Source: Deltaproteobacteria bacterium (GTDB lineage: Bacteria; Myxococcota_A; Polyangia; HGW-17; JAJRWW01). Taken from it: a DNA stretch of 34,146 nucleotides. Position 1 is the first letter of the stretch; the number at the start of each line of letters is the position of its first letter. Both the position numbers and the translations under genes were made by a program. The stretch is from the NCBI GenBank assembly GCA_029938605.1, contig JAOZUO010000086.1, positions 1-34,146 of the forward strand. Reading direction: 5' to 3'. Positions 1 through 8,160 of the stretch are shown piece after piece. The notes under the pieces are model-generated. The model saw nothing but the letters and a program-made list of their open reading frames with translations. It had not been told where the DNA came from and searched no databases.

Positions 1-42
1 CTCATAACCCGAAGGTCATAGGTTCAAATCCTGTCCCCGCTA
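1..42 (+). tRNA. tRNA-Met (CAT), 3' part only
   Basis: The window opens inside a tRNA. The first bases give an anticodon loop CTCATAA with anticodon CAT. They are followed by a T arm (ATAGG stem, TTCAAAT loop, CCTGT stem at 18-34), the 3' acceptor strand CCCCGCT at 35-41 and discriminator A at 42. The CCCCGCTA end is typical of elongator tRNA-Met. The next bases are CTTT, so the CCA end is not encoded and must be added by a nucleotidyltransferase. The 5' half lies outside the window. Confidence 0.85.
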
Positions 43-47
43 CTTTG

Positions 48-76
48 AAAAGCCCAGGTCATTGACCTGGGCTTTT
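48..76 (+). terminator. Rho-independent terminator after tRNA-Met
   Basis: A perfect inverted repeat lies six bases after the tRNA: AAAAGCCCAGGTCA, one T, then its exact reverse complement ending in CTTTT and followed by CTTT. The GC-rich stem, flanking A run and trailing T run are those of an intrinsic terminator, able to work on both strands. Confidence 0.85.
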
Positions 77-442
77 CTTTTTCGAATCCGGGGGTTGGCG
101 CCGCCCTCGATCCCCGCCCCGATCCCGACCCAGTGATGCGTTTCGGCCCGGATACGCCCCGCCAAAACGCATCGATGCACAGAAAGATGCGTTTTGTACA
201 CGTCGCCTACGGTCGCCACCCACGATCGCCGGCTTCGGTCGTCGGGTTCCGGTCTCCTGCTGCGTCAATCCTACTCTTTGTGCGCATCTCCACCTGCCCC
301 GCAAACCTCTGTGGCACTAATGCGAGTCCCATCTGTCCCATCATCTGGGCCACTCAAAAAAAAGCCCGGTCGCCAAATCTGGCTTTCGCATGATGGAGGC
401 CGTGGATCTTTGCCGCCCTGCACCTACTACCAGTTCGGAGCC
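77..442. other. Gene-free stretch downstream of the tRNA
   Basis: No convincing coding region is visible in either strand. The short open frames here have biased composition and no ribosome-binding site. The only structure seen is the three-armed repeat at 135-195, described separately, and an A-rich run near 355-364. Confidence 0.5.
135..195. repeat. Three-armed inverted repeat GATGCGTTT / AAAACGCATC / GATGCGTTTT
   Basis: GATGCGTTT occurs at 135-143, its reverse complement AAAACGCATC at 164-173 and GATGCGTTTT again at 186-195. The middle arm can pair with either outer arm, giving two mutually exclusive hairpins with loops of about 21 and 12 bases. It lies just after a tRNA gene. It may be a REP-like element or the relic of a recombination site; no function can be assigned. 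Confidence 0.4.
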
Positions 443-790
443 TGTCAACGAGTTTGAGACAGTGGCGGTTCTCATTTAGTGTAGCTCCTCCTCTGCCTTT
501 TCGCCGGACTTCTCCGGCGGGTTTATCCACACCGCGTGAGGCGTGGCCACTGGCCTTGGGGGACCGTTCACGAATCGTTCTGGGTGTGTGTGGTAGGCGG
601 CAAGGGCCACCTCGTACCGCTCACCGAGGAAGCCGCCGCCGCCTGACCGCGATGGACCATCTCCGGCGTCAGCATCGCGGTCCCGCTGTGCCGATGGTCC
701 CGGTTGTACCAGGTGAAAAACACCCGGCTCCAGCTCAAGGCGTGTTGCTGGCTGCAGAAGCGTTCCGGGAACATTTCGCCGGACCCTTGA
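443..790 (-). mobile_element. IS3-family insertion sequence remnant (3' end of transposase OrfB)
   Basis: Reading the minus strand from about 790, one frame gives residues like the end of an IS3-family DDE transposase (MFPERF, then FFTWYNRDHRHSG and LTPEMVHRG). After a frameshift in the GCC-repeat tract near 630-645 the second frame continues with AAYHTHPERF, GPPRP and AVWINPPE, the usual C-terminal end of this family. It stops at 476-478. The bases at 443-461 (TGTC...GAGACA) could be the IS terminal repeat. The catalytic N-terminal two thirds are missing and the frame is broken, so it is inactive debris. Confidence 0.75.
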
Positions 791-827
791 GCTTCGTGTC
801 GGGTCGGGCCGGAGCGCCCTGCCAACC

Positions 828-1030
828 TTACGGCTGGTGGGTTTCTCCGGTCCGCGCTGACACTCCGTGGCGAAAATCATTACACCACCCCCGAAGCACT
901 CGACTAAGCGAGTGCAACAGGTCGCCAAGCGTCCGGTGTTTTGCTCTGGCAGTCAGCGATCGGACCTTGGCCATCACAGAAGCGAGCACGTACCTCCAGT
1001 GGAAGATCCACCAAGCCCAGAAGGGTCGTA
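828..1030 (-). mobile_element. Group II intron maturase remnant (C-terminal fragment)
   Basis: A minus-strand frame contains AKVRSLTARAKHRTLGDLL followed by VLRGWCNDFRHGVSART. The L-x-x-VLRGW-x-N/D-x-FRHG block is the thumb/maturase end of group II intron reverse transcriptases. Only about 60 residues remain: the reverse-transcriptase palm (YADD region) and the DNA-binding end are absent. It ends next to the IS3 remnant, so one element may have been interrupted by the other before both decayed. Confidence 0.65.
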
Positions 1031-1041
1031 TATCCCGGTAG

Positions 1042-1161
1042 GCCGCCCGCGGGCGCCTCGATCTCCCCAGCCGCACCGCGCTCATCCGGCGCACCCAGGT
1101 GGTCTACCTGGCCAAGGTCGGCGAGAGCGACGTCGCCGCCCTCCTCGAGAAGAGGGAGTGA
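1042..1161 (+). pseudogene. Short coding-like fragment, unidentified
   Basis: Between a TAG ending at 1044 and a TGA at 1159-1161 this frame encodes about 38 residues with the amino-acid balance of real protein (for example RTQVVYLAKVGESDVAALLE). There is no start codon with a ribosome-binding site at its head. It looks like the C-terminal tail of a lost gene. I do not recognise the family, and chance is possible in DNA of this GC content. Confidence 0.25.
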
Positions 1162-1314
1162 TGGATCAGCCTGGCCGGTTCGTCTGCTTACAGACAAGTC
1201 GTTGAGAGACCGAACTAGCGCAGCCGGAATCCCTGAACCGTCATCTCCAATCCACACGTTCCAGCAGGACCGCTGTCCGATGCGCCCCCGCTCCGTGCGG
1301 ATCCAGACGTTCGG

Positions 1315-1488
1315 TTATCCGGTGAGGGCCTCAGCCGACCTGTTGAACATCGTGATACGCCCAGAGGCGTCGACGATGACCACGGAGATCCTTCTTTGCT
1401 GGTCCGCCAGCCAAAGCAGTTTCTCCGGACTCTGCCTTTTCATCAGTTCTTCCAGACTTGCTACAACGGGCACAAACGCCGTCACCAC
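1315..1488 (-). pseudogene. PAS-domain-like fragment of a sensor gene
   Basis: A 57-codon minus-strand frame beginning at a GTG reads SLEELMKRQSPEKLL, then ISVVIVDASGRITMFNRSAE and ALTG before a TAA. The V-D-x-x-G-R-I-x-x-F-N-x-x-A-E-x-L-T-G pattern is that of the first strands and helix of a PAS domain, as found at the front of histidine kinases. The rest of a PAS fold and any kinase domain are missing, so this is most likely a gene relic. A short free-standing protein is a less likely alternative. Confidence 0.4.
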
Positions 1489-1635
1489 TCAGCTGAACGT
1501 GAGTAATCCCGTGTGTACCTGACTCTTCAACTGTCCGTATTTGTACGCCTCGAAACCGCAAATCCCAGCCCGTTTTCGACGTGTGGCACGAGAACGACGC
1601 TGGAGGTGACGAAGTGGCAACAGCCGACCTCTCAC

Positions 1636-1824
1636 CTAGGGTGGACGCGGAAGCTCCATCCTCCTAATTTGATTCCACGCGTCGTTGACCCCGTTGCAGC
1701 ACGATTCGCCGTAGCCCCCGAGCCAGACAATGACCACAATGGCGAAAAGTACCGAAACAACAGAAAGCGCACGTGCCCCGTTTGCAATCACTTCATCGAG
1801 GTTGCTGTCATCGCGGCCACTCAT
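1636..1824 (-). CDS. Possible small single-pass membrane protein
   Basis: A 62-codon frame starts at an ATG preceded by GGGAG-like bases (GGGAGTGGCGGG). It encodes a short polar N-terminus, one strongly hydrophobic stretch at about residues 18-38 (ALSVVSVLFAIVVIVWLGG) and a polar tail. The hydrophobic segment and plausible ribosome-binding site argue for a real small gene. The short length and the surrounding decayed DNA argue against. No family is recognised. Confidence 0.3.
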   Translation of the reverse strand: MSGRDDSNLDEVIANGARALSVVSVLFAIVVIVWLGGYGESCCNGVNDAWNQIRRMELPRPP

Positions 1825-1898
1825 CCCGCCACTCCCGGTCGCGCTACAGAAAACTGGCTGCTCAGCAGGACTGAAACAGCACCACTCCTATTCTCTAC

Positions 1899-1954
1899 AT
1901 GTTTTGCTTGACAAATCAAGCAGTTTTGTCGATTATTAAAACATCGTGTCGATT
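1899..1954 (+). promoter_or_regulatory. AT-rich promoter with hairpin and repeated TGTCGATT
   Basis: This AT-rich patch in GC-rich DNA holds a perfect stem TGCTTGA-CAAA-TCAAGCA (1905-1922). A -35-like TTGACA lies at 1908-1913, with a -10-like GATTAT 17 bases further on. TGTCGATT is repeated at 1927-1934 and 1947-1954, exactly two helical turns apart, and ATGTTTT (1899-1905) is mirrored by AAAACAT (1938-1944). It could drive the membrane-protein gene at 2074, with the repeats as regulator sites. Confidence 0.4.
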
Positions 1955-2073
1955 TGTTCCGAAAGTAGCATATCGTTGCTTTTTGTTCAGGTGATTCGAG
2001 ATCGTTGCCGTCCGTTTGGCCACGATTTCCAACCCCACTGAGAAACGTACGTAATGGACGTAGAATCTCGACA

Positions 2074-2541
2074 ATGGAACCTCCCACCACCACGCTGAGC
2101 AGCACCATGGCCCCTCCTTCCTGGCATTGGATCGTGTTCCGGAATCTCATCACGCTGGGCAGCTGCGTTGTGGGAACCGGCCTGCTCCTACCGTTGAAAG
2201 TCGCGGGATGGCCGATCCCGTCAATGATGTGGATTGGGCTCGTGACCTCCATACAGTTGGGGATCGCCCGGCTGTACCACGAGCCTTGGTCTGGGCTTGA
2301 GCTAGCGCTCCGTACGAAGTCGCGCGAATTCAGTCCATCCTCGAGGCCGCGTCGACTCGGAGCATTACAACCTCTGATGCTTTTGAACGACCTGATGCCT
2401 CTGACTCTGCTCGGCGTGTCGATACTGGCCAGCGTGTTCTTTTCGGTGGGGTGGAGACACCATATTCTAATTGGCAGCCTTGTCTGCTTGATTTGGGGTT
2501 CATCTCTGGTCAAATCGCGTCTAGGCCGAGACGATGTCTAG
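2074..2541 (+). CDS. Hypothetical polytopic membrane protein
   Basis: About 155 residues with roughly four hydrophobic segments in two pairs: one pair in the first half (WIVFRNLITLGSCVVG and IPSMMWIGLVTSIQLG), then a basic linker rich in Arg and Ser, then a second pair near the end (LMPLTLLGVSILASVFFSVG and ILIGSLVCLIWGSSL). The frame is open further upstream to a TTG at 2005, but the ATG at 2074 begins a polar N-terminus suited to a membrane protein. An ATG at 2107 is also possible, and none of the three has a good ribosome-binding site. It lies 69 bases before a TetR gene in the same direction and may be its partner. No family is recognised. Confidence 0.45.
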   Translation: MEPPTTTLSSTMAPPSWHWIVFRNLITLGSCVVGTGLLLPLKVAGWPIPSMMWIGLVTSIQLGIARLYHEPWSGLELALRTKSREFSPSSRPRRLGALQPLMLLNDLMPLTLLGVSILASVFFSVGWRHHILIGSLVCLIWGSSLVKSRLGRDDV

Positions 2542-2610
2542 CCCCGCAGAAGTTATGCGCTTGCGCCCCTCTTGGTGTATCTTGGTCTTTGAGAAAAGAA
2601 GAGATGACCC

Positions 2611-3267
2611 ATGAGTTCAAAAACTGACAACGAACCCACCACTGAAAAGCCGCGCACCACGCAGGCCAGGAGCAAGGTCAAGCGAACTCGCATCCTGGAC
2701 TCGTCACGCCGGCTCTTCGCTCACTACGGATTCGCCAAGACCACCATCGACGACATCGCCCGCAAGGCGGGCGTAGGCAAAGCGTCCTTGTACTATCACT
2801 TCGAAGGTAAGGAAGACATCTTTCGCGCTGTCGTACGGCTGGAGAGCGACATGTTACTGGAGAAGCTGCAACAGACCGTCGACAGGGCACCCGACACGGT
2901 GACCAAGCTTCGCTCCTTCGTTACGGCGCGTTACAACTGGCTCACAAAGCTGAAAACGCTCAATGCTCTCACCTCCGAGGCGGTGGAGGAGCTGCTTCCG
3001 CTGGCGAACCTGGAACGGAAGCTCTACTACGAGCGGGAGATCGCCCTGCTCGAATCGATCCTGTCTCGGGGTGTTGCGGAGGGCAACTTGTCGCTGCCTG
3101 ATCCGAAATCCACAGCGCTGGTAATGCTCTCCGGCTTATGGGGGTTTGACAGCATGTTCATGATGTACAGCCACGACAAGCCCCTCATGGAAGGCATCGA
3201 GGGTATGATGGACTTGATCCTGTGGGGCATGGTTCCCCGCGACGGCTCGGACAGGGATCAAACGTAG
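2611..3267 (+). CDS. TetR/AcrR-family transcriptional regulator
   Basis: A 218-residue protein with a typical TetR N-terminal DNA-binding domain at about residues 24-72: RILDSSRRLFAHYGFAKTT, then IDDIARKAGVGKASLYYHF, followed by GKEDIF. The remainder is helical and should form the ligand-binding, dimerising core. The ATG is preceded by AAGAGATGACCC, an acceptable ribosome-binding site. The gene converges on the efflux operon and its last ten bases overlap the end of the PII-like gene. TetR proteins of this type commonly repress neighbouring RND efflux genes, so control of the 3258-9672 pump is likely, though no operator was identified near those genes. Confidence 0.9.
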   Translation: MSSKTDNEPTTEKPRTTQARSKVKRTRILDSSRRLFAHYGFAKTTIDDIARKAGVGKASLYYHFEGKEDIFRAVVRLESDMLLEKLQQTVDRAPDTVTKLRSFVTARYNWLTKLKTLNALTSEAVEELLPLANLERKLYYEREIALLESILSRGVAEGNLSLPDPKSTALVMLSGLWGFDSMFMMYSHDKPLMEGIEGMMDLILWGMVPRDGSDRDQT

Positions 3268-3647
3268 TCCTCCACCGGCAGAACAAAGGCCCGCAGACCT
3301 TCCTGGGACACGCGGGTCTTGAGATCCCGGAGCCAGCTGAGCAGCGGAGGCACGGCCGCTGGGTCCATTACCAGGGCGAGTACATTGTTCGTGCCAGGCC
3401 ACACATGGGAATCCAGGTGCGGCGCGCTGGTGTGACCTCGTCCGTGGACCCGAGTCCAGCGGGTAAAGGAGCGCAGCTCGAGGGACTCCAGCCCCTCGAG
3501 GATCTCACCGTCCAGGGCGGCGCCATAGACCACCAGAACCAAGCTTTTGCTCATTCCCTCGTCGGGGAGCGCGCCCTCGGTCTTGGTCTCCGAAGCACTG
3601 CCGTCAGGCTCCAGGTCGGTCGGCGTGGTCGGGTTCTTGTCGTTCAT
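3258..3647 (-). CDS. PII-like signalling protein at the end of an RND operon
   Basis: A 129-residue protein. After a polar N-terminus of about 30 residues (many Thr, Glu, Asp) comes a compact domain of about 95 residues: VLVVYGAALDGEILEGLE, then FTRWTRVHGRGHTSAPHLDS, HVWPGTNNVLALVM and a final FVLPVEDYV. This pattern (Y-x-x-x-L-D-x-E, T-R/K-W, G-R-G, H-V-W-P-G-x-N-N, LPVE) matches the small PII-like trimeric proteins encoded after RND pumps in deltaproteobacteria and relatives. They are presumed to sense a ligand or gate the pump; their function is not established. The start ATG overlaps the RND stop by one base and has a strong AAGGAGGGAG ribosome-binding site inside the RND gene. An internal Met at residue 32 could be an alternative start. 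Confidence 0.8.
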   Translation of the reverse strand: MNDKNPTTPTDLEPDGSASETKTEGALPDEGMSKSLVLVVYGAALDGEILEGLESLELRSFTRWTRVHGRGHTSAPHLDSHVWPGTNNVLALVMDPAAVPPLLSWLRDLKTRVSQEGLRAFVLPVEDYV

Positions 3648-6600
3648 CAGGCTCCCTCCTTGGCAGGGGTGGCGACGTGCTGGACCTTGGTCCGGGCCCG
3701 CTTGCGGGCGAGGCGCCGCTCGCGGCCCTCCTCGAACACGGCGTAGAGGGTGGGTACAAAGAGCAAGGTGATCACGGTGGAGAAGGCCAGACCACCGATG
3801 ACCGCGGTGGCGAGCGCATTCCACATCTCGGAGCCTTGGCTACGACTCATGGCCAGAGGCATCATTCCAAGCATGGTGGTGATCGCGGTCATGAGGACCG
3901 GGCGCAACCGATGGCGGCTGCCCTCGCGCACAGCGTCGATCACGCTCTGGCCTCGGGCACGCAAAATGTTGATGTAGTCCACCAGCACGATGCCGTTTTT
4001 CACCACGATGCCCACCAGCATGATCACCCCGATGAAAGAAAGAACGGAAAGGGACTGTCCGGTAATCACAAAGGCCCAGATCGCGCCCACGAGCGCGAAT
4101 GGAATGGCAAAGAGAATGATGAACGGATCTCGCAGGGACTCGAACTGGGCGGCCATGACGATGTAGACCAACCCGATGCCCAGCAAAAGAGCCAAGTAGA
4201 GTAGGCGAAAGGACTTTTGCTGCTCTTCCCGGGAGCCACCAATGCGCAACGAGAAGCCCGGAGGTACCTCGATCTTGTCCACCATGCGCCGTACGTCCGC
4301 GGATACGGCGCCCAGGTCCCGGCCCTCGATGTCGGCCCCCACGTAGATGATGCGCTCCTGGTTCCTGCGCTCAATCTTCTCCGGGCCGGTGCCACGCACG
4401 ATCTTGGCCACGTTGTCCAGCCGGATGGGCTTTCCGAGCATGGACTGCACAGTGAGCCCCCCCAGGTCGTCCGGCGTCCTGCGGTCCCCGGGGCGCAGGC
4501 GCACGAAGATGTCATACTCATCACCTCCTACCCGGTACTTGCTCACCGTGATCCCATTAAAGGCGTTGCGCACGGTCATGGCCACGGTGGCAATGTTCAG
4601 GCCAAGGGCCGCGGCCTTGTCCCGGTCCACCTTCACCTGGAGCTCGGGCACGCTCTCCTTGCGACTAATGTCGATGTCGATGAGACCTGGGATCCGCTTC
4701 AGCCCACGGGCCACGCGCTGGGCCAATCGGGCAGCGATGACCTCGTCGTGACCGCGCACCTCAACGGTCACTGGCCTGGCACCTCCCAATAGCATACTCT
4801 GCATGGGGTCGCTCGAGTTGACCTTGACGGTCGCGGCCGGAATTGTGTCCAGGAAGGGACGGAGGTCTCGCGCCACTTCCTTCGTGCTTCGTCGCCGGTG
4901 GTCCCGGGAGCCCAGGTTGGCCATGATTATGCCGTAGTTGGACCCCTGGCCCATGCCGAGCATGGCGGTGGCCTCCTGGCCCTCCTCGCCCGCCCCCCAC
5001 ATGGACATGGTTACGATCTTGGTTTCCGGGTTCTGGTGCAGGGCCTTGCTGATACGGCGCACCACCTGGCCGGTGATCTCCTTTCGGGTGCCCACCGGGA
5101 GCTCGACGCTCACCATCAGGGAGCCGGTGTCCTGCTCGGGCATGAACTCCGTCTTGAGGTAAGGCATGGCCACCAGGCTGGCTCCGCACACGGCCACGGT
5201 GCCCGTGATGACCACCACGCGGTGCCGGAGTGCCCAACCCACCAAGGCAGAGTAGGCGCGCTCCAGCCCCTCGAAGACCCGCTCACTCTGACGAAACAAC
5301 CACCCCAGTACTCCGGACGGGGGCCGGACCACCAGCAGCCGGGACGAGAGTGTGGGCACCAGGATCAGGGAGACCGCCAAGGAGGCGAGGAGCGCCATGC
5401 TCACAATGGCGGCGAGCTGGGTGAAGAAGATGCCCACGATGCCCCCGAGGAAGACCACGGGCAGAAAAATGGCCAGGGTGCTCAGGGTGGACGCGGTCAC
5501 GGCCATACCCACCTCGGAGGCGCCTTCGCTGGCACCCTCCTTGGCGCGAGCCCCATCGGCCCGGTGCCGGTAGATGTTCTCGAGCACGACGATGGAGTCG
5601 TCCACCACCATGCCGATGGCAATGGCCAAGCTGGTGAGAGATATCATGTTCAGCGTGTAGCCCATGATGAACATCAAGGCGAAGGTCACCACCAGGGAGG
5701 TCGGAATGGAGATGGCCACGATGAGGCTGCCGCGTATATTGCGCAAAAAGAGCAGGATCACCAGGATCACCAGAATGCCGCCCCAGAGCACCGTCTCCTT
5801 CAGATTGTCGATGGTGTTGGTGATGTCCTTGGAGTAGTCCTTGATCTCCAGCACCTTCAGATCAGGCGGCAAATCCGCGCGCATTCGCTTGAGCTCGGCG
5901 CGAACCCGCTTGGTGACTTCCACGGTGTTGGCGCCCGACTGCTTGGCGATCATGAGACCTACGCCCGTGCTGCGGTTGGCCTGCATAAACTGAGTGGCCT
6001 CCTCTGGTCCGAACACGACCCGCGCCACATCTCGCAGGCGCACCGGCGCGCCCGTGCGCGGGTTCTGGCCCACCACGAGCTGGCCGATCTGGGCGGGGGT
6101 CTCGAACTCGGCGGGGACCCGCACGGTGTAGCTCGTGCGGCCTACCTCCAAGGCCCCTCCGGGTACGCTCACGTTGGACGCGGCCAAAAGCCCCATGACT
6201 TGGTCGAGGCCGACCCCCGTGGCCTGGAGCCGCCGCTGGTCCACCTCCACACGCACCTGGCGCTTGGCGCCCCCCATGACATTGACCGTGGCTACCCCGG
6301 GAAGCCGCTTCAGCCGGTCGGCGATCTTGTCCTCCACGAGCTTCTTGAGCCCGCGACGCGACGGCCCCGATGCCGAGATCGCCAGCATCAAAATGGGCAT
6401 CTGGGACATGTCCATCTTCATGATGTAGGGCTCGTCCACCACATCGGGCAACCGCTTCTTAGCCAGGGAGATCTTGTCCCGAACCTCGTTGGATGCCGCG
6501 GTGAGGTCTGTGCCCCAGTCAAAGCGGAGAGTAATGATGGAGGCGTTCTCCTGGGAGGTGGACTCGATCTTATCGAGATCCGTGACCACGGCGAGCTGGG

Positions 6601-6805
6601 TCTCCAAGACCTTGGTGACCCGCTTCTCCACCTCCTTGGGTCCCGCTCCCCGGTAGACCGTGATCACGCTGATCACGGGGATATCGAACTTAGGCATGAG
6701 GTCCAGGTTCAGCCGGGTCAGGGAGACCACGCCAATGGCCGCCACGGCCACAAAGATCATGATCGCGGCCACTGGCCGGCGCACGCCAAATTCCGGCAAG
6801 TTCAT
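3647..6805 (-). CDS. RND efflux pump, HAE1/AcrB-like inner-membrane subunit
   Basis: The 1052-residue length and layout are those of AcrB-type proton-driven exporters. An N-terminal membrane helix (RRPVAAIMIFVAVAAIGVVS) is followed by a periplasmic porter domain, transmembrane helices 2-6, a second porter domain and six more helices. The conserved proton-relay aspartate pair lies in GMVVDDSIVVLENIYRH at about residues 402-403. The second half carries the usual PFIILFAIPFALVGAIWA and GIVVKNGIVLVDYIN blocks. It would span the inner membrane and pump amphiphilic compounds through the adaptor and TolC-like channel. Its start overlaps the adaptor stop as ATGA, and its stop overlaps the PII-like start, so translation is coupled. 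The substrate cannot be told; the lipid genes nearby do not prove a link. Confidence 0.95.
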   Translation of the reverse strand: MNLPEFGVRRPVAAIMIFVAVAAIGVVSLTRLNLDLMPKFDIPVISVITVYRGAGPKEVEKRVTKVLETQLAVVTDLDKIESTSQENASIITLRFDWGTDLTAASNEVRDKISLAKKRLPDVVDEPYIMKMDMSQMPILMLAISASGPSRRGLKKLVEDKIADRLKRLPGVATVNVMGGAKRQVRVEVDQRRLQATGVGLDQVMGLLAASNVSVPGGALEVGRTSYTVRVPAEFETPAQIGQLVVGQNPRTGAPVRLRDVARVVFGPEEATQFMQANRSTGVGLMIAKQSGANTVEVTKRVRAELKRMRADLPPDLKVLEIKDYSKDITNTIDNLKETVLWGGILVILVILLFLRNIRGSLIVAISIPTSLVVTFALMFIMGYTLNMISLTSLAIAIGMVVDDSIVVLENIYRHRADGARAKEGASEGASEVGMAVTASTLSTLAIFLPVVFLGGIVGIFFTQLAAIVSMALLASLAVSLILVPTLSSRLLVVRPPSGVLGWLFRQSERVFEGLERAYSALVGWALRHRVVVITGTVAVCGASLVAMPYLKTEFMPEQDTGSLMVSVELPVGTRKEITGQVVRRISKALHQNPETKIVTMSMWGAGEEGQEATAMLGMGQGSNYGIIMANLGSRDHRRRSTKEVARDLRPFLDTIPAATVKVNSSDPMQSMLLGGARPVTVEVRGHDEVIAARLAQRVARGLKRIPGLIDIDISRKESVPELQVKVDRDKAAALGLNIATVAMTVRNAFNGITVSKYRVGGDEYDIFVRLRPGDRRTPDDLGGLTVQSMLGKPIRLDNVAKIVRGTGPEKIERRNQERIIYVGADIEGRDLGAVSADVRRMVDKIEVPPGFSLRIGGSREEQQKSFRLLYLALLLGIGLVYIVMAAQFESLRDPFIILFAIPFALVGAIWAFVITGQSLSVLSFIGVIMLVGIVVKNGIVLVDYINILRARGQSVIDAVREGSRHRLRPVLMTAITTMLGMMPLAMSRSQGSEMWNALATAVIGGLAFSTVITLLFVPTLYAVFEEGRERRLARKRARTKVQHVATPAKEGA

Positions 6806-8076
6806 GGGACAGCCCCCCGCCCCGGCTCGCTCGCGGTCTGCACGGTCTGCCCCCTTGAGCTCGACTCGCCGGCTTGCTTACCCCAAGCTTTCAAGGTACT
6901 CGCTGCAGCCACTCGCACGGGCTCGTCGGCGCGCAGGAGGCGTTGACCGAGCACCACCAGCCGGTCACCAGCGCGGAGACCTCGCATGATCTCCACTCGC
7001 TTCCCATCGTTCAGGCCAAGGACTACCTTGCGTCGGCGAGCCTTGCCGCCTTGCACCACGAACACGTGCTCGCTGCCAGCGGCTCCCAGCACGACATCCC
7101 GGGGCACCACGAGGACGCTCTTTCGCTCGCCCACCCTCACGGCCACGCGCGCGAACATGCCCACCTTTAGCAGACGGTCACCGCCCTCCTGGTTCGCCTT
7201 CTTGCCAATGGTCTTATTTTCCCGGAACGGGTTCGAGATCTCCACGGTGACCTCGGCGGTGCGGGTCATGGGGTCCACCATGGTACCGATCTCGGTGACC
7301 CGCCCCCGGAAGGTGCGCCCTGGGTAGGTGTCTACGGTCAGGGAGGCCGGCTGGCCCACATGGACCCGGCCTAGGTCCTTCTCCACGACGTGCACCCGCA
7401 CCTTCAGGCGGGACACATCGGCGATGATCAGCAGGGGCGAGGTCTTCATCATGCCCGCCGCCGAGGACAGGTCCCCCAAGCTCATGAACTTCTTGAGCAC
7501 GGTGCCGGCAATGGGCGCCCGGATGTAGGCGTCGGCCAGCTGGGAGCCGGCCAGCCCAACTCCGGCGTTGGCTTGACTTACCTGGAGCCCTGCCGCTTTG
7601 TATCCTGCCTCCACCTTATCGAACTGCGCTTTGGGGAGGGCGCCCTGCTTGTAGAGCGCCTTCATGCGGCGGTAGGTGAGCTTCATCTGAGCCTGGTTTA
7701 CCCGGGCCATGGCCCGGCCAGCGCGGGCCTGCTGGACGGCGAGGACCATCTTGTAGGCGTCCAACCGGGCGAGGAGCTGCCCCTTTTTCACTATGTCCCC
7801 TTCGGAGACCTTGAGCTTCTTCACCACGCCGGGGACCATGGAGAAGACTGTCGCCTGGGTCCTCGCCTCCATCGTGCCATTGAGGCGTAGCACCACCTGA
7901 ATCGGCCCCGATTTCACGGTCTCCACCTCCACCAGAACCGCAGGAGGTATCCTCCTGCTCTTCTTGGCTGCCCGCGCCTTTTTCACCTGTGCAGCGTTGA
8001 TCTGATGGTAAATCACCCCCCCAAGCCCGGCCAGGAACACCAAGGCGAGGGTCACGCTTCCGATTCGCTTGAGCAT
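6802..8076 (-). CDS. Membrane-fusion protein (RND periplasmic adaptor)
   Basis: A 424-residue adaptor. An N-terminal signal anchor (IGSVTLALVFLAGLGGVIY) is followed by a lipoyl-like half (MEARTQATVFSMVPGVVKKL and VSEGDIVKKGQLLARLD), a helical hairpin with Gln/Ala-rich heptads, the second lipoyl half (ADAYIRAPIAGTVLK), a beta-barrel (VGQPASLTVDTYPGRTFRG) and a membrane-proximal domain (VPRDVVLG, GLRAGDRLVVLG). The ATG at 8076 has a GGGAGG ribosome-binding site; the frame is open about 20 codons further but without one. It would bridge the RND pump and the TolC-like channel. The stop overlaps the RND start by four bases. Confidence 0.95.
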   Translation of the reverse strand: MLKRIGSVTLALVFLAGLGGVIYHQINAAQVKKARAAKKSRRIPPAVLVEVETVKSGPIQVVLRLNGTMEARTQATVFSMVPGVVKKLKVSEGDIVKKGQLLARLDAYKMVLAVQQARAGRAMARVNQAQMKLTYRRMKALYKQGALPKAQFDKVEAGYKAAGLQVSQANAGVGLAGSQLADAYIRAPIAGTVLKKFMSLGDLSSAAGMMKTSPLLIIADVSRLKVRVHVVEKDLGRVHVGQPASLTVDTYPGRTFRGRVTEIGTMVDPMTRTAEVTVEISNPFRENKTIGKKANQEGGDRLLKVGMFARVAVRVGERKSVLVVPRDVVLGAAGSEHVFVVQGGKARRRKVVLGLNDGKRVEIMRGLRAGDRLVVLGQRLLRADEPVRVAAASTLKAWGKQAGESSSRGQTVQTASEPGRGAVP

Positions 8077-8160
8077 AGTCAGCCTCCCACCACATGTCGA
8101 AGTGCGTAAAACATAAATCTTATCAATTGATTTCATCTCCGGCTTTCATTCGGAGGATAT

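Noticed and set aside
904-1257. Minus-strand frame beginning with a DDGSGIP-like sequence suggesting a histidine-kinase ATPase motif
   Set aside because: Only that short string matches; the surrounding residues have no kinase pattern, and the frame overlaps the group II intron remnant.
1821-2513. Minus-strand frame of 230 codons opposite the small membrane protein
   Set aside because: It has a random-looking composition with many Arg, Ser and Asn and no domain, whereas the opposite strand encodes regular membrane helices.
4898-6946. A 682-codon plus-strand open frame opposite the RND pump gene
   Set aside because: It is antisense to a clear AcrB-type gene, its translation is dominated by His, Gly, Asp and Gln, and no domain is visible. 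It is a by-product of GC-rich codon use.
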